A DNA stretch of 64,000 bases, from assembly GCA_007922305.1 (NCBI GenBank), contig ML677334.1:57729967-57793966 (forward strand), read 5' to 3'. The notes beneath the pieces were generated by a model, which saw nothing but the letters and a program-made list of their open reading frames with translations, was not told the origin of the DNA and made no database searches. Origin of the DNA: Dermatemys mawii (taxonomy: Eukaryota; Chordata; Testudines; Dermatemydidae). Positions 54,252-64,000 of the stretch are shown piece after piece (position 1 is the stretch's first letter; every line of letters starts with the position of its first letter). The position numbers and the translations under genes were made by a program.

Positions 54252-56339
54252 GTAAGTGCTTTGGTATTGAGGTGGCTTTCACAAGTGATCAGCATAACCT
54301 ACCTTATTTTTCTTTTTTAAAATGATGAGAATTGGAATAAGTGGAAGACTAATTTGTCTATTTTATTACATTTATTTTAATTGTATATTGTGTTTGGCAT
54401 GGCACTCTCCTTCCTCTTTTCTTATTTCTCCAAAAAAGTGCTTCCTCCATTTGCTCTAGTTACTTATGTTGATGAAAGCAGTAGATAGCAGGTGCTACCT
54501 CCTATTACAGCCTGTCAGGATAATTTCAACAGCCACTAAAAAGGATCTAGGGTGGGAGGGAAGAGAACTCATAGCCCCCTTCCCTCCCAAATATGTTTCA
54601 GCCTCGGGACAACTCCTCCCCTCACAAGACATAAAAGCCTTCATCAGATGGATAACATCTCAAGAGGCAGAACTGGTTAGGTTGATATATGGCATGGGGA
54701 TTCATCTCCCAGCAGGCCTGCCAACTGCTGCCTACTGACTCATCTGCTAACTTCTTCTGTAACGGCTCTTGCTGCAACCTCAGCAGAGAAGGGAGATGAA
54801 GTGGTGCCTGGTCTCTTCTCTACTCACTCTTCCTTTATTGTTCCAGGTCTCCCCATCACTAGTCTGTAGTTAGAGTGGATTGCCACATCCACTGTTCTGA
54901 AAGAGGCCTGGGCCCAAGTCTAGGGCTCCCTTTTCCCGCCTCTTACTTCTGGTGGCACTCATGTGGCTCTGAAAAATGTGGGAGATCCAAACACTGTGTA
55001 GCCTGCTGATCTCCCGCAGCAGCGCTGCCCTTGTACTTCCACTCTGCTCCACAGAGCCACTTCTGATGTTTATGAAAGCTAGTCTATATGATTTTGGTGT
55101 GGAGAAAAAAACAGGTTTTGCTTATCCTGCCCTCCACATCCTGAGGCCAGTGGCTCAGAAACGCCTTTATCCCTAGAAGTTGACAACTGCTACAATCTGC
55201 CCCACCAATGACATCAGAAACCCCAGCAGGCAGGAGACTCTTCATCCTAGAAATCAGAGGGGGATGAGAAAGTCAATCAGGGCTACCAAGTTTATTTCAG
55301 TTTAATAGATGAGCTTTTCTCAGGCTATGTGGCAGGATTCCCAGAGGTGAGGTAGATTGCCATGGGTCCCCAGAAAGGATTACAGTTGAGGGAAGGGGTC
55401 ATACAATTTACACCTGACTTTTGAAACCAACAATGGTTAAACAGACTCAGTACTTATCACTAACCAGTAGCTACCATAGGAGTTTTTTATTTAAAGGGTT
55501 ATGGGAGGGGCATGGTCTTGTTTTATCCTCATTCCCTTTGGGGTTGCTGGCTTCTCAGGGAGGAAGCAGTCACTGATTTAATGAGCACATGGAATATAAT
55601 TCTTGCAGGCTTTGTGCATGGGAAGCTTCTTATATCTTTCTCACCTATGCACACTTGCCCAAGGGCTGACCACAGTCTGGCCCATAATGGGTTATGATAG
55701 CGAGAAGGAGCACATGTGCACAGCTTGCCAAGCTGACAGTTAAACGAAGGGAGGAATAGAATAATGTGGCCACCATGGAGTCTCTCCTGACCAAGGGAGC
55801 CTTCCTCTAGCTCCCACACTAACACAACAAGATCAAGTCGCTGGACTCCAAACCATCACCACTCCCCATTTCCAGGATTACACTTTTATTCAGTCATCTG
55901 TGGGGTTGGTTGTGCCAGTTACAAACAACTCTGCACTGGATACTAGTCAGAACTGCATCACCCCCGAGGGAGGGCTAAGAGGCACTCTGTCTCTGAGCAC
56001 AGGTTCTCAGTGTACATGAGGAATGCACCCCTTTTGTAGGGTACAGCATATGCTCCCTCCCCGTGATCCTGCTGCAGGTGAAATTTTTCTATTATACAGT
56101 GAACTTACGTACTTGGTAAATGAAATTTCTAAGGGGTATGCTGTATCATGGCCAATCATTCCTACATAATTTGCCATACAAAAATTACATCTCTCTTTTC
56201 CCTGCACACACAGAGCTTTCATGATTCCAACCATCCTCTTATTGTGAAAAGGGTAGCTACTGACAACAGAATCTAGAAGTGTAGTGCTCTGCTCTTGTTT
56301 GATGATATCAGTCGGCTGCATACATGTTCCCTCTGTTTG

Positions 56340-56940
56340 CTGCCCCAGCTCTGCAGATCACTGGCACAACAGACCCCAAAAGAACCCCCAATGACCACAG
56401 ACTCTAGTAAAGTTCAGAAGGTACCCAGGCCAGGTTTATTGTCCGAGGAAGCACAGTGATAGTTTCCCATAGACTCTACAAGACATACTACAAATGTGTG
56501 CCCCGTGACAATGGACCAGCTCAGTCAGTGGTGGGACTTCCCACTGCCCCCTCTGCCAGACAGACACCACCCCAGGACTGTATTCTTATACACAGGTACA
56601 AACAAGTTACACATCATTCCTGACATACTGAGATGCAGCCCCTCCACGTAGTAAGTTGCATCCCCTCTACGCAGTAAGGTGCTGCCTCTCACCTTGTATA
56701 TGTTGGTTCAAGCAAAACAACTCTATCCATCATATTACCCTTCTGCCCCGTCTTTAGGATGGGCCAGCCTGTTCCTTGCTATCTGTGTGGAATGCATAAG
56801 TGTTCTGGTACCTCTGAGGTTTGTGTACTTTTGCAACATCAGCCCTTTCCTTGCCAGCTTCTGTGAGCAGGGCCTGCCTCTGCCTCACTGCTTAACTTTG
56901 CTTTATGTTAGCAAAGTCTTGACCATTACTTTAGCTTAGG
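56340..56940 (-). mobile_element. Possible retroviral LTR remnant in the pseudogene intron
   Basis: On the minus strand an AATAAA lies within GACAATAAACCTGGCC near 56440, followed by GTACCTTCTGAACTTTACTA; this looks like the R/U5 part of an LTR. Clear TG...CA ends and a target duplication were not found, so this is tentative. Confidence 0.3.
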
Positions 56941-56996
56941 CCTCATGCTGGGCCTCTGATACCAGGGTTCTTGTTTCCAGGCCTCATCTTACTACA

Positions 56997-57084
56997 GATG
57001 CAGTCAGAGGAAGTCCAGCTTCCACTGTACCAGTTAAATTACATAAAAAGGCTGATGATGGGACCTGGCAGTCCTAAATTCAGG
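56997..57084 (+). pseudogene. TTR duplicate exon 2 (5' truncated, stop codon)
   Basis: It reads [20 protein letters not shown] and then DGTWQS followed by TAA. The functional exon has WQDFATG there; the copy has lost one base. About 50-60 bp at the 5' side of the exon are missing or unrecognisable. The donor GTAAGT is kept. Confidence 0.88.
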
Positions 57085-58162
57085 GTAAGTCATAATACAA
57101 TGAAAAGGGGGAAAGGAGACATTGAAAGAGACCAAATATTAGAAAACGCACATTTTACATGCATCCATCTTAAAAACATATGTATAATGTCATTAGTTAC
57201 AATCTGAGAAGTAATAAGGTAATTTATGCCTATACCAAATAGGTAACTCTGTGTTGCGGGGGGATGTCTCTTCTTCTAAGTAAATTATAGCTGCAAAGCT
57301 AGCAGACTGGCTCACAAATGGTTTGAAAAAATTGTAAACACAAGGGAGGTAACTCACAGGCAGCATGAAATGTGGTATAGAAAACTTTTCCTCCATCATT
57401 TGCTCTTTGACGCTTCCCTCTTCATGACACTTCACTTTATGGCTACAAGAAACATCAATTCATAGTATGAAATCCACCTCGACTCTAGCATGTTGTCAGA
57501 GAATGAATTCCCACCAATTTGTACATAATATTATATGGCATAGGCAGAAGAGACTTCTATTCTGTTTGAAGTTGAAAATTCTAGTTAAGAATTATAGCTG
57601 TTCTGGAGCATAAAAATATTTTTTCAAGATGATATAGCAACTTCCAGGAGAAAGTCTAGGGAAACCATTATCCTCTGTCAAGTAATCTACAATAGACTGG
57701 ATCATTTCAGAAAGTGGGTAGTAAAAGTTGTCACACTGCAGGAATCAACCACTAATGGGATCCCAGCCTCAGACCAATAATGAGCCTACAACAAAACTGT
57801 ATGGAAGTTCTCCAACATGACTACAGAAAGGAATTCTTAGTGTTAGTGCTCCAATTATTAGAACATAGGTGTCAATACATTGTTTAAAGAGTTAGCCTCT
57901 GACAAACCTAATAGCCCAGGGCTGCATATGACCACACTGAGTAGGGCGAGGGAATGGAAAATCTAGCCATATGTTTTCCCATTTAAACCAAAATGTGCCC
58001 TCATACCCAGAGAAGGAAGCAAGAGCACCTGGTAAACAGCTTAAAGCATATGCTGTTGCTTGAGATATGTATACTTATTCCTAAAAAAAAACCCTGGTAG
58101 TATACACAATATAGTGCAATTTAAAATGGGAGATGGGATGTGCAGGCAGGTATGTGCGCAAA

Positions 58163-58193
58163 CTTCGTGTGGGTGTGTGTGTGTGGTGGGGGG
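58163..58193 (+). repeat. Short GT-rich microsatellite
   Basis: A run of GTGTGGGTGTGTGTGTGTGG followed by a G run. No gene is nearby. Confidence 0.7.
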
Positions 58194-59259
58194 AGGAATT
58201 GAATGCTCTAGGATCAGTTTTGAGGGTATTTTAAAAACACCTGAGATCTGATGCAAAGAACATGCAGTGGTATTTTTATTAGGTCTATTTGGCAGAGGTG
58301 ATAATATAGAGCCCAGTAAAGAGTTGAACTTCATTAGAGGCAGAAAAATTACTTCCACACTCACTTCAGTGCGGTAGAAGAATTTTAACAAAGGCTTCTC
58401 AGAAGCCCACTCTAGCCCATCACTTTTAGCTAAGAGTTACTGGAGTTTAGTTGAGAAAGTTTGTTAAGTAAACAGAGAGTTGCTTAAAAGTGATCAATGT
58501 AGGCTAAAGAAAAAGTAGACAAACATTTTAATCAATCAGGAAAAATTCTAAGAACAGGCTTGAAAGCATTCTAGTAAAAGATAAAAATGGCATCTGTGAT
58601 TTAATGATAAACTATCTAGGAACTTGATAAGTGCTGAATTTCCTTGTCTTATACTAAAACAAATGAGGGACTCAAATGTGTCAGCTGATGTACTGATTAG
58701 CATTTGCCTTTTATTGAAATGAAGAAATGCAACAGAGACATTTAAAGACTCAGTCTCAGCATTCAGAAATTTAAACAATGGATGGAAATCATTGAAACAC
58801 AAATACAAAATACAAATGTCATACTATCCACAGATATCTGATCACTAGTTCCTACACTATAGGAAATAGTGGAAAGAGAGTGTTTCTAGAAGAGCTATGT
58901 TAAGCCAGGAGACAACATTCAAGGTAGGCTCTAGACAATACTAATGTCCCAATAGACTAATTTAAACAAACCTATCTGCTTGTGAAGGTCATATAACTCA
59001 ATGGATTAATAATATTTCATAAGACTATCCTCTTGGTCAAATCTATGGCAACTTCAGTGTAATTCAAATAAAATGTAAAACAAAGAGTGTTCTTGTAAAT
59101 AAACCATAACAAAATGCTCTCCTAAAATGAAAAAGAATTAGTAACAACCTTATGTGAAGTATTAATAAATAATAGGGTAAATAACCACTAAATTAAATGT
59201 GTTTATTAAAACATTATGAGAGTTATGCACTCTGACACCAATGGTGAGTTTTTCTTGTG

Positions 59260-59272
59260 TGCCCCCTGCTGG
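59260..59272 (-). promoter_or_regulatory. Perfect CTCF-type core motif, reverse
   Basis: TGCCCCCTGCTGG is the reverse complement of CCAGCAGGGGGCA, which fits CCASYAGRKGGCA at every position. It lies just upstream of the third pseudo-exon. Occupancy is unknown. Confidence 0.45.
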
Positions 59273-59622
59273 CTCTGAAGTAACATTTAAACAACTCTGG
59301 CCTCAGCCTGACAGCCTTATCAGGAGACAGTGAACACCCATACTAGGTTTCTTTTGGCTCACCTCCAATCTTTGCAGCAGTAACAATAAAGACGACTTCT
59401 ACAGCCCTGACATACTCTGTGGTATGCATGGAAGATCTAGATGCAAGGAAAGACTGTGAGGCCTCCACAGTACAGAAAGGAACAAGTTATTTCAGATGAC
59501 CAGTCAGCACTTTCCCAGATGTTTGGCTATAGAATGTCAGTGTAGTTCAATTATATATATTGCCTCTTTCTTTCAGACATCTGAACACAAAAATAAATGT
59601 ATATTACCTTGCTCTCATGCAG

Positions 59623-59759
59623 AAAAAACAATGAATATGGTGAGGTCCATGAGCTTACTACTGAGAAACAATTTGTAACAGGATTATACAAAGATTGAGT
59701 TTGACACAGTGACTTACTGGAAGGGACTTGGCCTTAACCCATTCCATGAACATGTTGAT
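59623..59759 (+). pseudogene. TTR duplicate exon 3 (frameshifted)
   Basis: One extra base near the 5' end and one extra base in the TACAAAGATTGAG segment shift the frame and create TGA at 59696. The 3' half (TACTGGAAGGGACTTGGCCT, CCATTCCATGAACATG) is nearly identical to the functional exon. The acceptor ATGCAG and donor GTGAGT remain. Confidence 0.9.
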
Positions 59760-61554
59760 GTGAGTATTCATTGTACTTCTATTTCACATTTAAAAAATGA
59801 CCTATAATTGCAAAAAACAAGGCTGTGTTAACTGTATAGGATTTAATTAATAACTGTGTCCATTTACTGCTCTCCAGTTTTAAAGGCTTTGCCGTGAACT
59901 AACACCTTCAGGTTCACTGAACAGTTCAAATTTGCAAACTCAAAGCTCCATAGGAATTTCCACACATCAGATATCCCAGAACTAGCCTCCCATTCACTCT
60001 CAGCAGGCTCCTAGACTTGTTTCTCATCTAGGGACTTTACGCCCTCACCCCCACCTCTGCAGCCACCCAGTGGTTCTTCCTAGCTCTTTGGGGGTACTTA
60101 TGGGAGAAGAATAGTAGGGCTATTTCTCCCTCAGTCTAGTGGGGAAGACAAGGGTTCTATATTTTCCTAGGCCCATCACTAATGCTTTTGTTAGTGATGT
60201 TTGCCACACAGTGGTACAAATACAGCAGCTTCATATGCAACTGATTTTATTTAGATTTTGAGAGAAAAGTTGATTCAATGCTCTACCTGCATGCACCACA
60301 GTTATTTAAAGTCTATAGAAATTATAAAATGGTTTAATACCAACAATATTCCAAGTTGAGTCCTTTTTCAGTTCATCCTCCCCCCACCCTACTCACAACC
60401 AAGAAATCCTGAAGAAATGCATCAATTTTTGGAAACTGGTCTGAAAACCTCCAGCCTCAAGCTCTGTTGCATTAAGGTTTGGGGAGGAGAGGATGTTAAG
60501 TTCCAGAGTGGAAGACCCTCCATGGAAAACACTTTGCCAGCAGCCAACAGACAAACATCTTGGAGCTATCAGTTTGACCATCCCAAATTATTTCTACTGC
60601 TGGATACAATATGAAGAGATGTATATATATCATAAATGTATGTATGTATGGCAAGGAGAACAGATGAGAAATAGGAACTTTGTAGATAATTCCTAAGCTC
60701 GACAGGGAAGTGCAAGACATTGGTAAATTAGGAATCCACAGAACATACAGTGCTATAGAGGGCTAGGAAAGCAGGGTTGCTAGAGACCTTGCAGAATGAA
60801 ACCTGTCAGGAGTTGGGAACTTTGCAGGAATCATGATTTATGTAGGCAATATGAACCCTGTCATGTGAAGCTTAGGAGTTTTGCAGGAGAGATGTTAGTG
60901 CTGGGGCCTGTACAGAGGACCTTGGGTCTTCTTTGGTCACTTCTCAAAGATATACACAATTAAAACTTTTAAGATGAGGCTATGACTACGTCCAACGTAG
61001 CTAAACATTTAAAGTACAGAATAAAAATAATCAATTAAGGGAAAATAAATACATTCAGAGATTGGGACATTAAAAGTCAATGGGACTTATGCCAAGTCAC
61101 TTATGGCCTTTTGAAAATTCTATCTGCAGTTCATACAATCTCTTAAGGTACATGTCCCATATAAATAAGATATTAGGCTGGTGTGATTAACTGAATATTT
61201 TGAGGTACGCAGCTTAACTATACAGAATGGATTAGATGAAGTTGGAAGTTGTGTCTGACTAACAAGGGGTGAATTAGTGGGAAAAGTATGAAGTTTTAAA
61301 TCTGTATAGGGAGGCTGGTTGGGTTAGTTTGTATTTTCTGCTTCACTATGGAATAATGAAGAGAATATTGGTTTTTTGGAACGACATACAGAATGAACGC
61401 TATGCTGGGCGCTCAATGATAGTGGTTAACTGAAATAAGGGAGAGTTGAGTCTTTGATCCACATGTGGAGAGAGAACAGCAAGATTTTTGGTGTCTGATT
61501 GAAAATGAGTAGATGAACTGGTTATATGTAGTGAGTAGATGATGGTAAGACTAC

Positions 61555-61745
61555 AGGCAAGTCGCATCTTACACGATTTAACGTGTGCGATTTCAGCTTT
61601 ACGCAATCGGCAAAAGAAAAAGGGGAAAATAAAATGTAAAAACTATCTGTAGGGCAGCCAATTTCGCCCGCCATTAAACTCAATGAGTTTTGGCTATACG
61701 TGATTTCCGCTTTACGTGGTAATTGTGGAACATAACCCTTGCGTA
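61555..61745. mobile_element. Probable DNA transposon remnant (TTTACG-rich)
   Basis: CATCTTACACGATTTAACGT, GATTTCAGCTTTACGCAATC and GATTTCCGCTTTACGTGGTA recall a mariner/Tigger-like repeat with TTACGCG-type words. The ends were not resolved. Confidence 0.45.
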
Positions 61746-62023
61746 AGAGGCAACATGCCTGTAGTCTATACTAGAAATGAATATAATCTAGGGCAGCTGG
61801 GTTTAAGAGGGTTTCTAGCCTATCAGCAGAGTCTGGAAAGGAATTCATGGAATAGAGCTAAATTTGCTTTTCAGAAAATGAGATGTTTTACATATGTACA
61901 TTTATTTAAGAGCTTGCATAAACTGTCAGCAGATTTGAATGCTTGCCTATCACCCCTTAATTGTTCATTTTCCCATTCCTAAATGGTTTACCTACTGCAC
62001 ATGGCAGAAAGACAGCAAACATT

Positions 62024-62340
62024 TTAAATGAAAATCTTCAACCTGTGACCCCATGTAAATGCACTCTTAGCTACTGCTCCTCTTTGGCTCCTTCTGGATG
62101 ACCAATGATCTACTAATACCTTAAGTTTCAAAAACTTCAAGAACAAAAGACAGGAAAAAAACAATTTGCTCAAAAGAACGGATACTAACCTCTGAGGAAA
62201 ACCCCCAAGGAAATGGCAATGTATCAATATTATCTCTGTTTTATCTGGATTGACCAACACACTATCATCCAACCTGTATCTTGGCTATATGCTACAAAAG
62301 ACAATTAGCCTGGTCCAAGCTTGAGATATCGCATAAAAAG
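62024..62340 (-). mobile_element. L2-like LINE fragment, reverse orientation
   Basis: The minus-strand frame 62272-62024 starts DDSVLVNPDKTEIILI, the LNPDKTEVLLI motif of L2 reverse transcriptase. The rest of the frame is decayed. Confidence 0.65.
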
Positions 62341-63604
62341 CTGATCTGCATCCTGATGGCACAGCAGTTAAGACTAAAAATATCTGCCCTAACAGTGTTA
62401 TGCATTGAATGGAACACAACACAAAAGAACCATCAATACAGACAATGTCACCTATTACCCCATAATGGGCTTGTCTTTCCAGAGTTTGTGCCTCATTTTC
62501 CTCTCTTCATCTAGTGGCCTCCAGTCTTTCTGGTGGATGGGGTAATCTGAGGTTTAACCATCCTGCCAAAACTCAGCAAAAATTCTTTCATTGTCAAGTA
62601 ACAAAGCAGTCTCTCTGCTCTCTCCAGGCTTGATAATCTTTAACTGCCCTCCATGGACTCAATAACCCCTTTTTCTTGTTGACTCAAGGATACACACTTA
62701 TAGTGGTGGTGTAAACAATTCCTTTGCCCATACCCAGGGCTAAGCAGCTCCTTACCAAGGACATGAGGCTGTGTGAAGGGAAAGAGGTTGTTTCCATTTG
62801 CTTTTGAACCTTCTTCTGAAGCGGCCCTAGATAAGTACAAGTGTCAACTCCAGCCACACACCCACACCTCCACTGGATTGCTCCAGGCCACCTCTTTTGC
62901 CAGTTTAGCCCTCTCCTGGGTTTGTCTCTTTCCACAAAGCTTTACTCACTAAGCAGTTTCTCTGACTACTGCTTCTCCAGGATTCCTCTCCCTCCAGTCT
63001 AAGACATGCCTCCATATGCCTTCCCCGCCCATGTCTCACTGAGCCCAGATTTCATACGATACAGTTCTGTAATCACCTTTTTTCAGTTACATAGTTAGCC
63101 CCAATAACAGAAGGGCCAGGATGCTGTATTACATAAGCTGAGAGGTTGCTGAGAGCAAAGAGAGCACAAATATCTATCCTTAGTATGGTTCACAAATGGT
63201 CAATACCTCATGATCAAAAAGCACGTCAATCAAATGCTGTGTCTGTACTGTAACACTGATTTATAAGGTTTTGCACATATTTTACTAGCTTTATATGATT
63301 ACCAATTGTAAAAACAGTGACAGAAAATTATCAGAACATTAGACAAGGATATGCATGCTTCCAAAATGTAAACTTGAGGTTAAATCTATACAGTAGTTTT
63401 GAGGCACAGCTTGTTATTTGGGGACTGGTAAGCAATAAAGAAGACAGGTCACAAATATGGAGCCATCTGGATCACTTGATAAGTTGGATGCGAACACACT
63501 TTTTCCAGTACAGCCATATTTAACAAATAAAGAATGTAGGCCATAATTACAAGATGGGGCACTCTACCTTGGGAAACCATGATTCTAAAAAGGGCTGGAG
63601 GGTA

Positions 63605-63724
63605 GGGTGACCAGATGTCCTGCTTTTATAGGGACAGTCCTGATTTTTGGGTCTTTTTCTTATATAGGTTCCTATTAGCCCCCACCTTCTGTCCCGATTT
63701 TTCACACTTGCTGTCTGGTCACCC
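63605..63724. mobile_element. TA-flanked MITE (AGGGTGACCAGAT family), copy 3
   Basis: GGGTGACCAGATGTCC and CTGTCTGGTCACCC form the ends. The left TA is present (63603-63604) and the right one is mutated to TT. It is very similar to the copy at 2457-2577. Confidence 0.8.
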
Positions 63725-64000
63725 TTCTGGAGGGTCATGGTGGAGAATTAGCTGAACATAAGCTCCCAGTGCAACACTGAGACCAAGAGAGTTAATGAGA
63801 TCCTTTCATGTATGAACAAAGGAATCTTGAGGAGCAAAAAAGGTATATTACCTCTATATTTGGCCCTGGTGCAGTGCTACTGAAATACTGTGCCACACTG
63901 CAAGAAGGATATTGATAAGTTAGAAAGGATTCAGAGAAGAGCCATGATTAATTGATTGTAAAACGTATCTTATAGTGATAGATGTATGGATCTCAATCTA

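Larger units (their letters stand above)
54180..59759 (+). pseudogene. Duplicated transthyretin pseudogene (exons 1-3, exon 4 not found)
   Basis: A second TTR unit on the same strand, about 5.1 kb beyond the end of the functional gene. Exon 1 (54180-54251) is intact and ends at GTAAGT. Exon 2 keeps only its 3' two thirds (56997-57084) and has a TAA at 57075-57077. Exon 3 (59623-59759) keeps recognisable text ([17 protein letters not shown]) but has frameshifts and a TGA at 59696-59698. No match to exon 4 was seen up to 64000. All three splice donors (GTAAGT, GTAAGT, GTGAGT) survive. Since introns are kept, this is a DNA-level tandem duplication and not a processed copy. It cannot encode transthyretin; a transcript is possible. 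Confidence 0.93.
59760..64000. other. Region beyond the TTR duplicate, no gene seen
   Basis: No exon of a neighbouring gene (B4GALT6 is next in other amniotes) was recognised on either strand. The stretch holds a DNA-transposon remnant, an L2 fragment and a TA-flanked MITE. The remaining sequence is unassigned. Confidence 0.55.

Noticed and set aside
59760..64000. Exons of B4GALT6, the expected next gene
   Set aside because: No glycosyltransferase-like coding sequence was recognised on either strand.
1..64000. CRISPR arrays, operons, tRNA or rRNA genes, prokaryotic signals
   Set aside because: None seen; the sequence has vertebrate introns and repeats, and short direct repeats with regular spacers are absent.

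Overview
The window reads as vertebrate nuclear DNA with spliced genes on the + strand in a dense background of old interspersed repeats. The organism is most likely a sauropsid, probably a turtle. The transthyretin signal peptide and its lengthened N-terminus are of the bird/reptile type. Most recognisable repeats are CR1 LINEs, MIRs, short palindromic MITEs and hAT-like elements of the kind abundant in turtle genomes. Assignment to turtles rests on recalled repeat families, not on a search.

Region 1 (1-21000): the 3' two thirds of a desmoglein-2 gene (DSG2). Ten coding exons run from 2868 to 18270 and join in one open frame, encoding about 980 residues: cadherin repeats EC2 to EC4 plus the membrane-proximal part, a transmembrane helix, the catenin-binding cytoplasmic segment, and a tail of desmoglein repeats with VTER-type cores. 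Signal peptide, propeptide and EC1 lie upstream of the window. One intron uses a GC-AG splice pair. A 3' UTR of uncertain length follows.

Region 2 (about 21000-38180): intergenic DNA with no supportable gene. It holds CR1, L2 and MIR fragments, a hAT-like element with perfect 8-bp target duplications, and several palindromic MITEs.

Region 3 (38184-49054): a complete transthyretin gene (TTR) of four exons encoding a 150-residue secreted carrier of thyroid hormone and retinol-binding protein. Its liver-type proximal promoter (HNF4/HNF1-like sites, FOXA-like site, TATA box) is recognisable but has been split by a palindromic MITE of about 70-80 bp. The order DSG2 then TTR matches the conserved amniote arrangement.

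Region 4 (about 52600-59760): a tandem duplicate of the TTR locus. It keeps a promoter without the MITE, an intact first exon, and degraded exons 2 and 3 with stops and frameshifts. Exon 4 was not found. It is a unitary-looking pseudogene that still has all three splice donors.

Region 5 (59760-64000): no gene seen, only repeat remnants. The items most worth following up are the TTR duplicate, the MITE inside the TTR promoter, the GC-AG intron, and two perfect CTCF-type motifs in convergent orientation that bracket the TTR locus.
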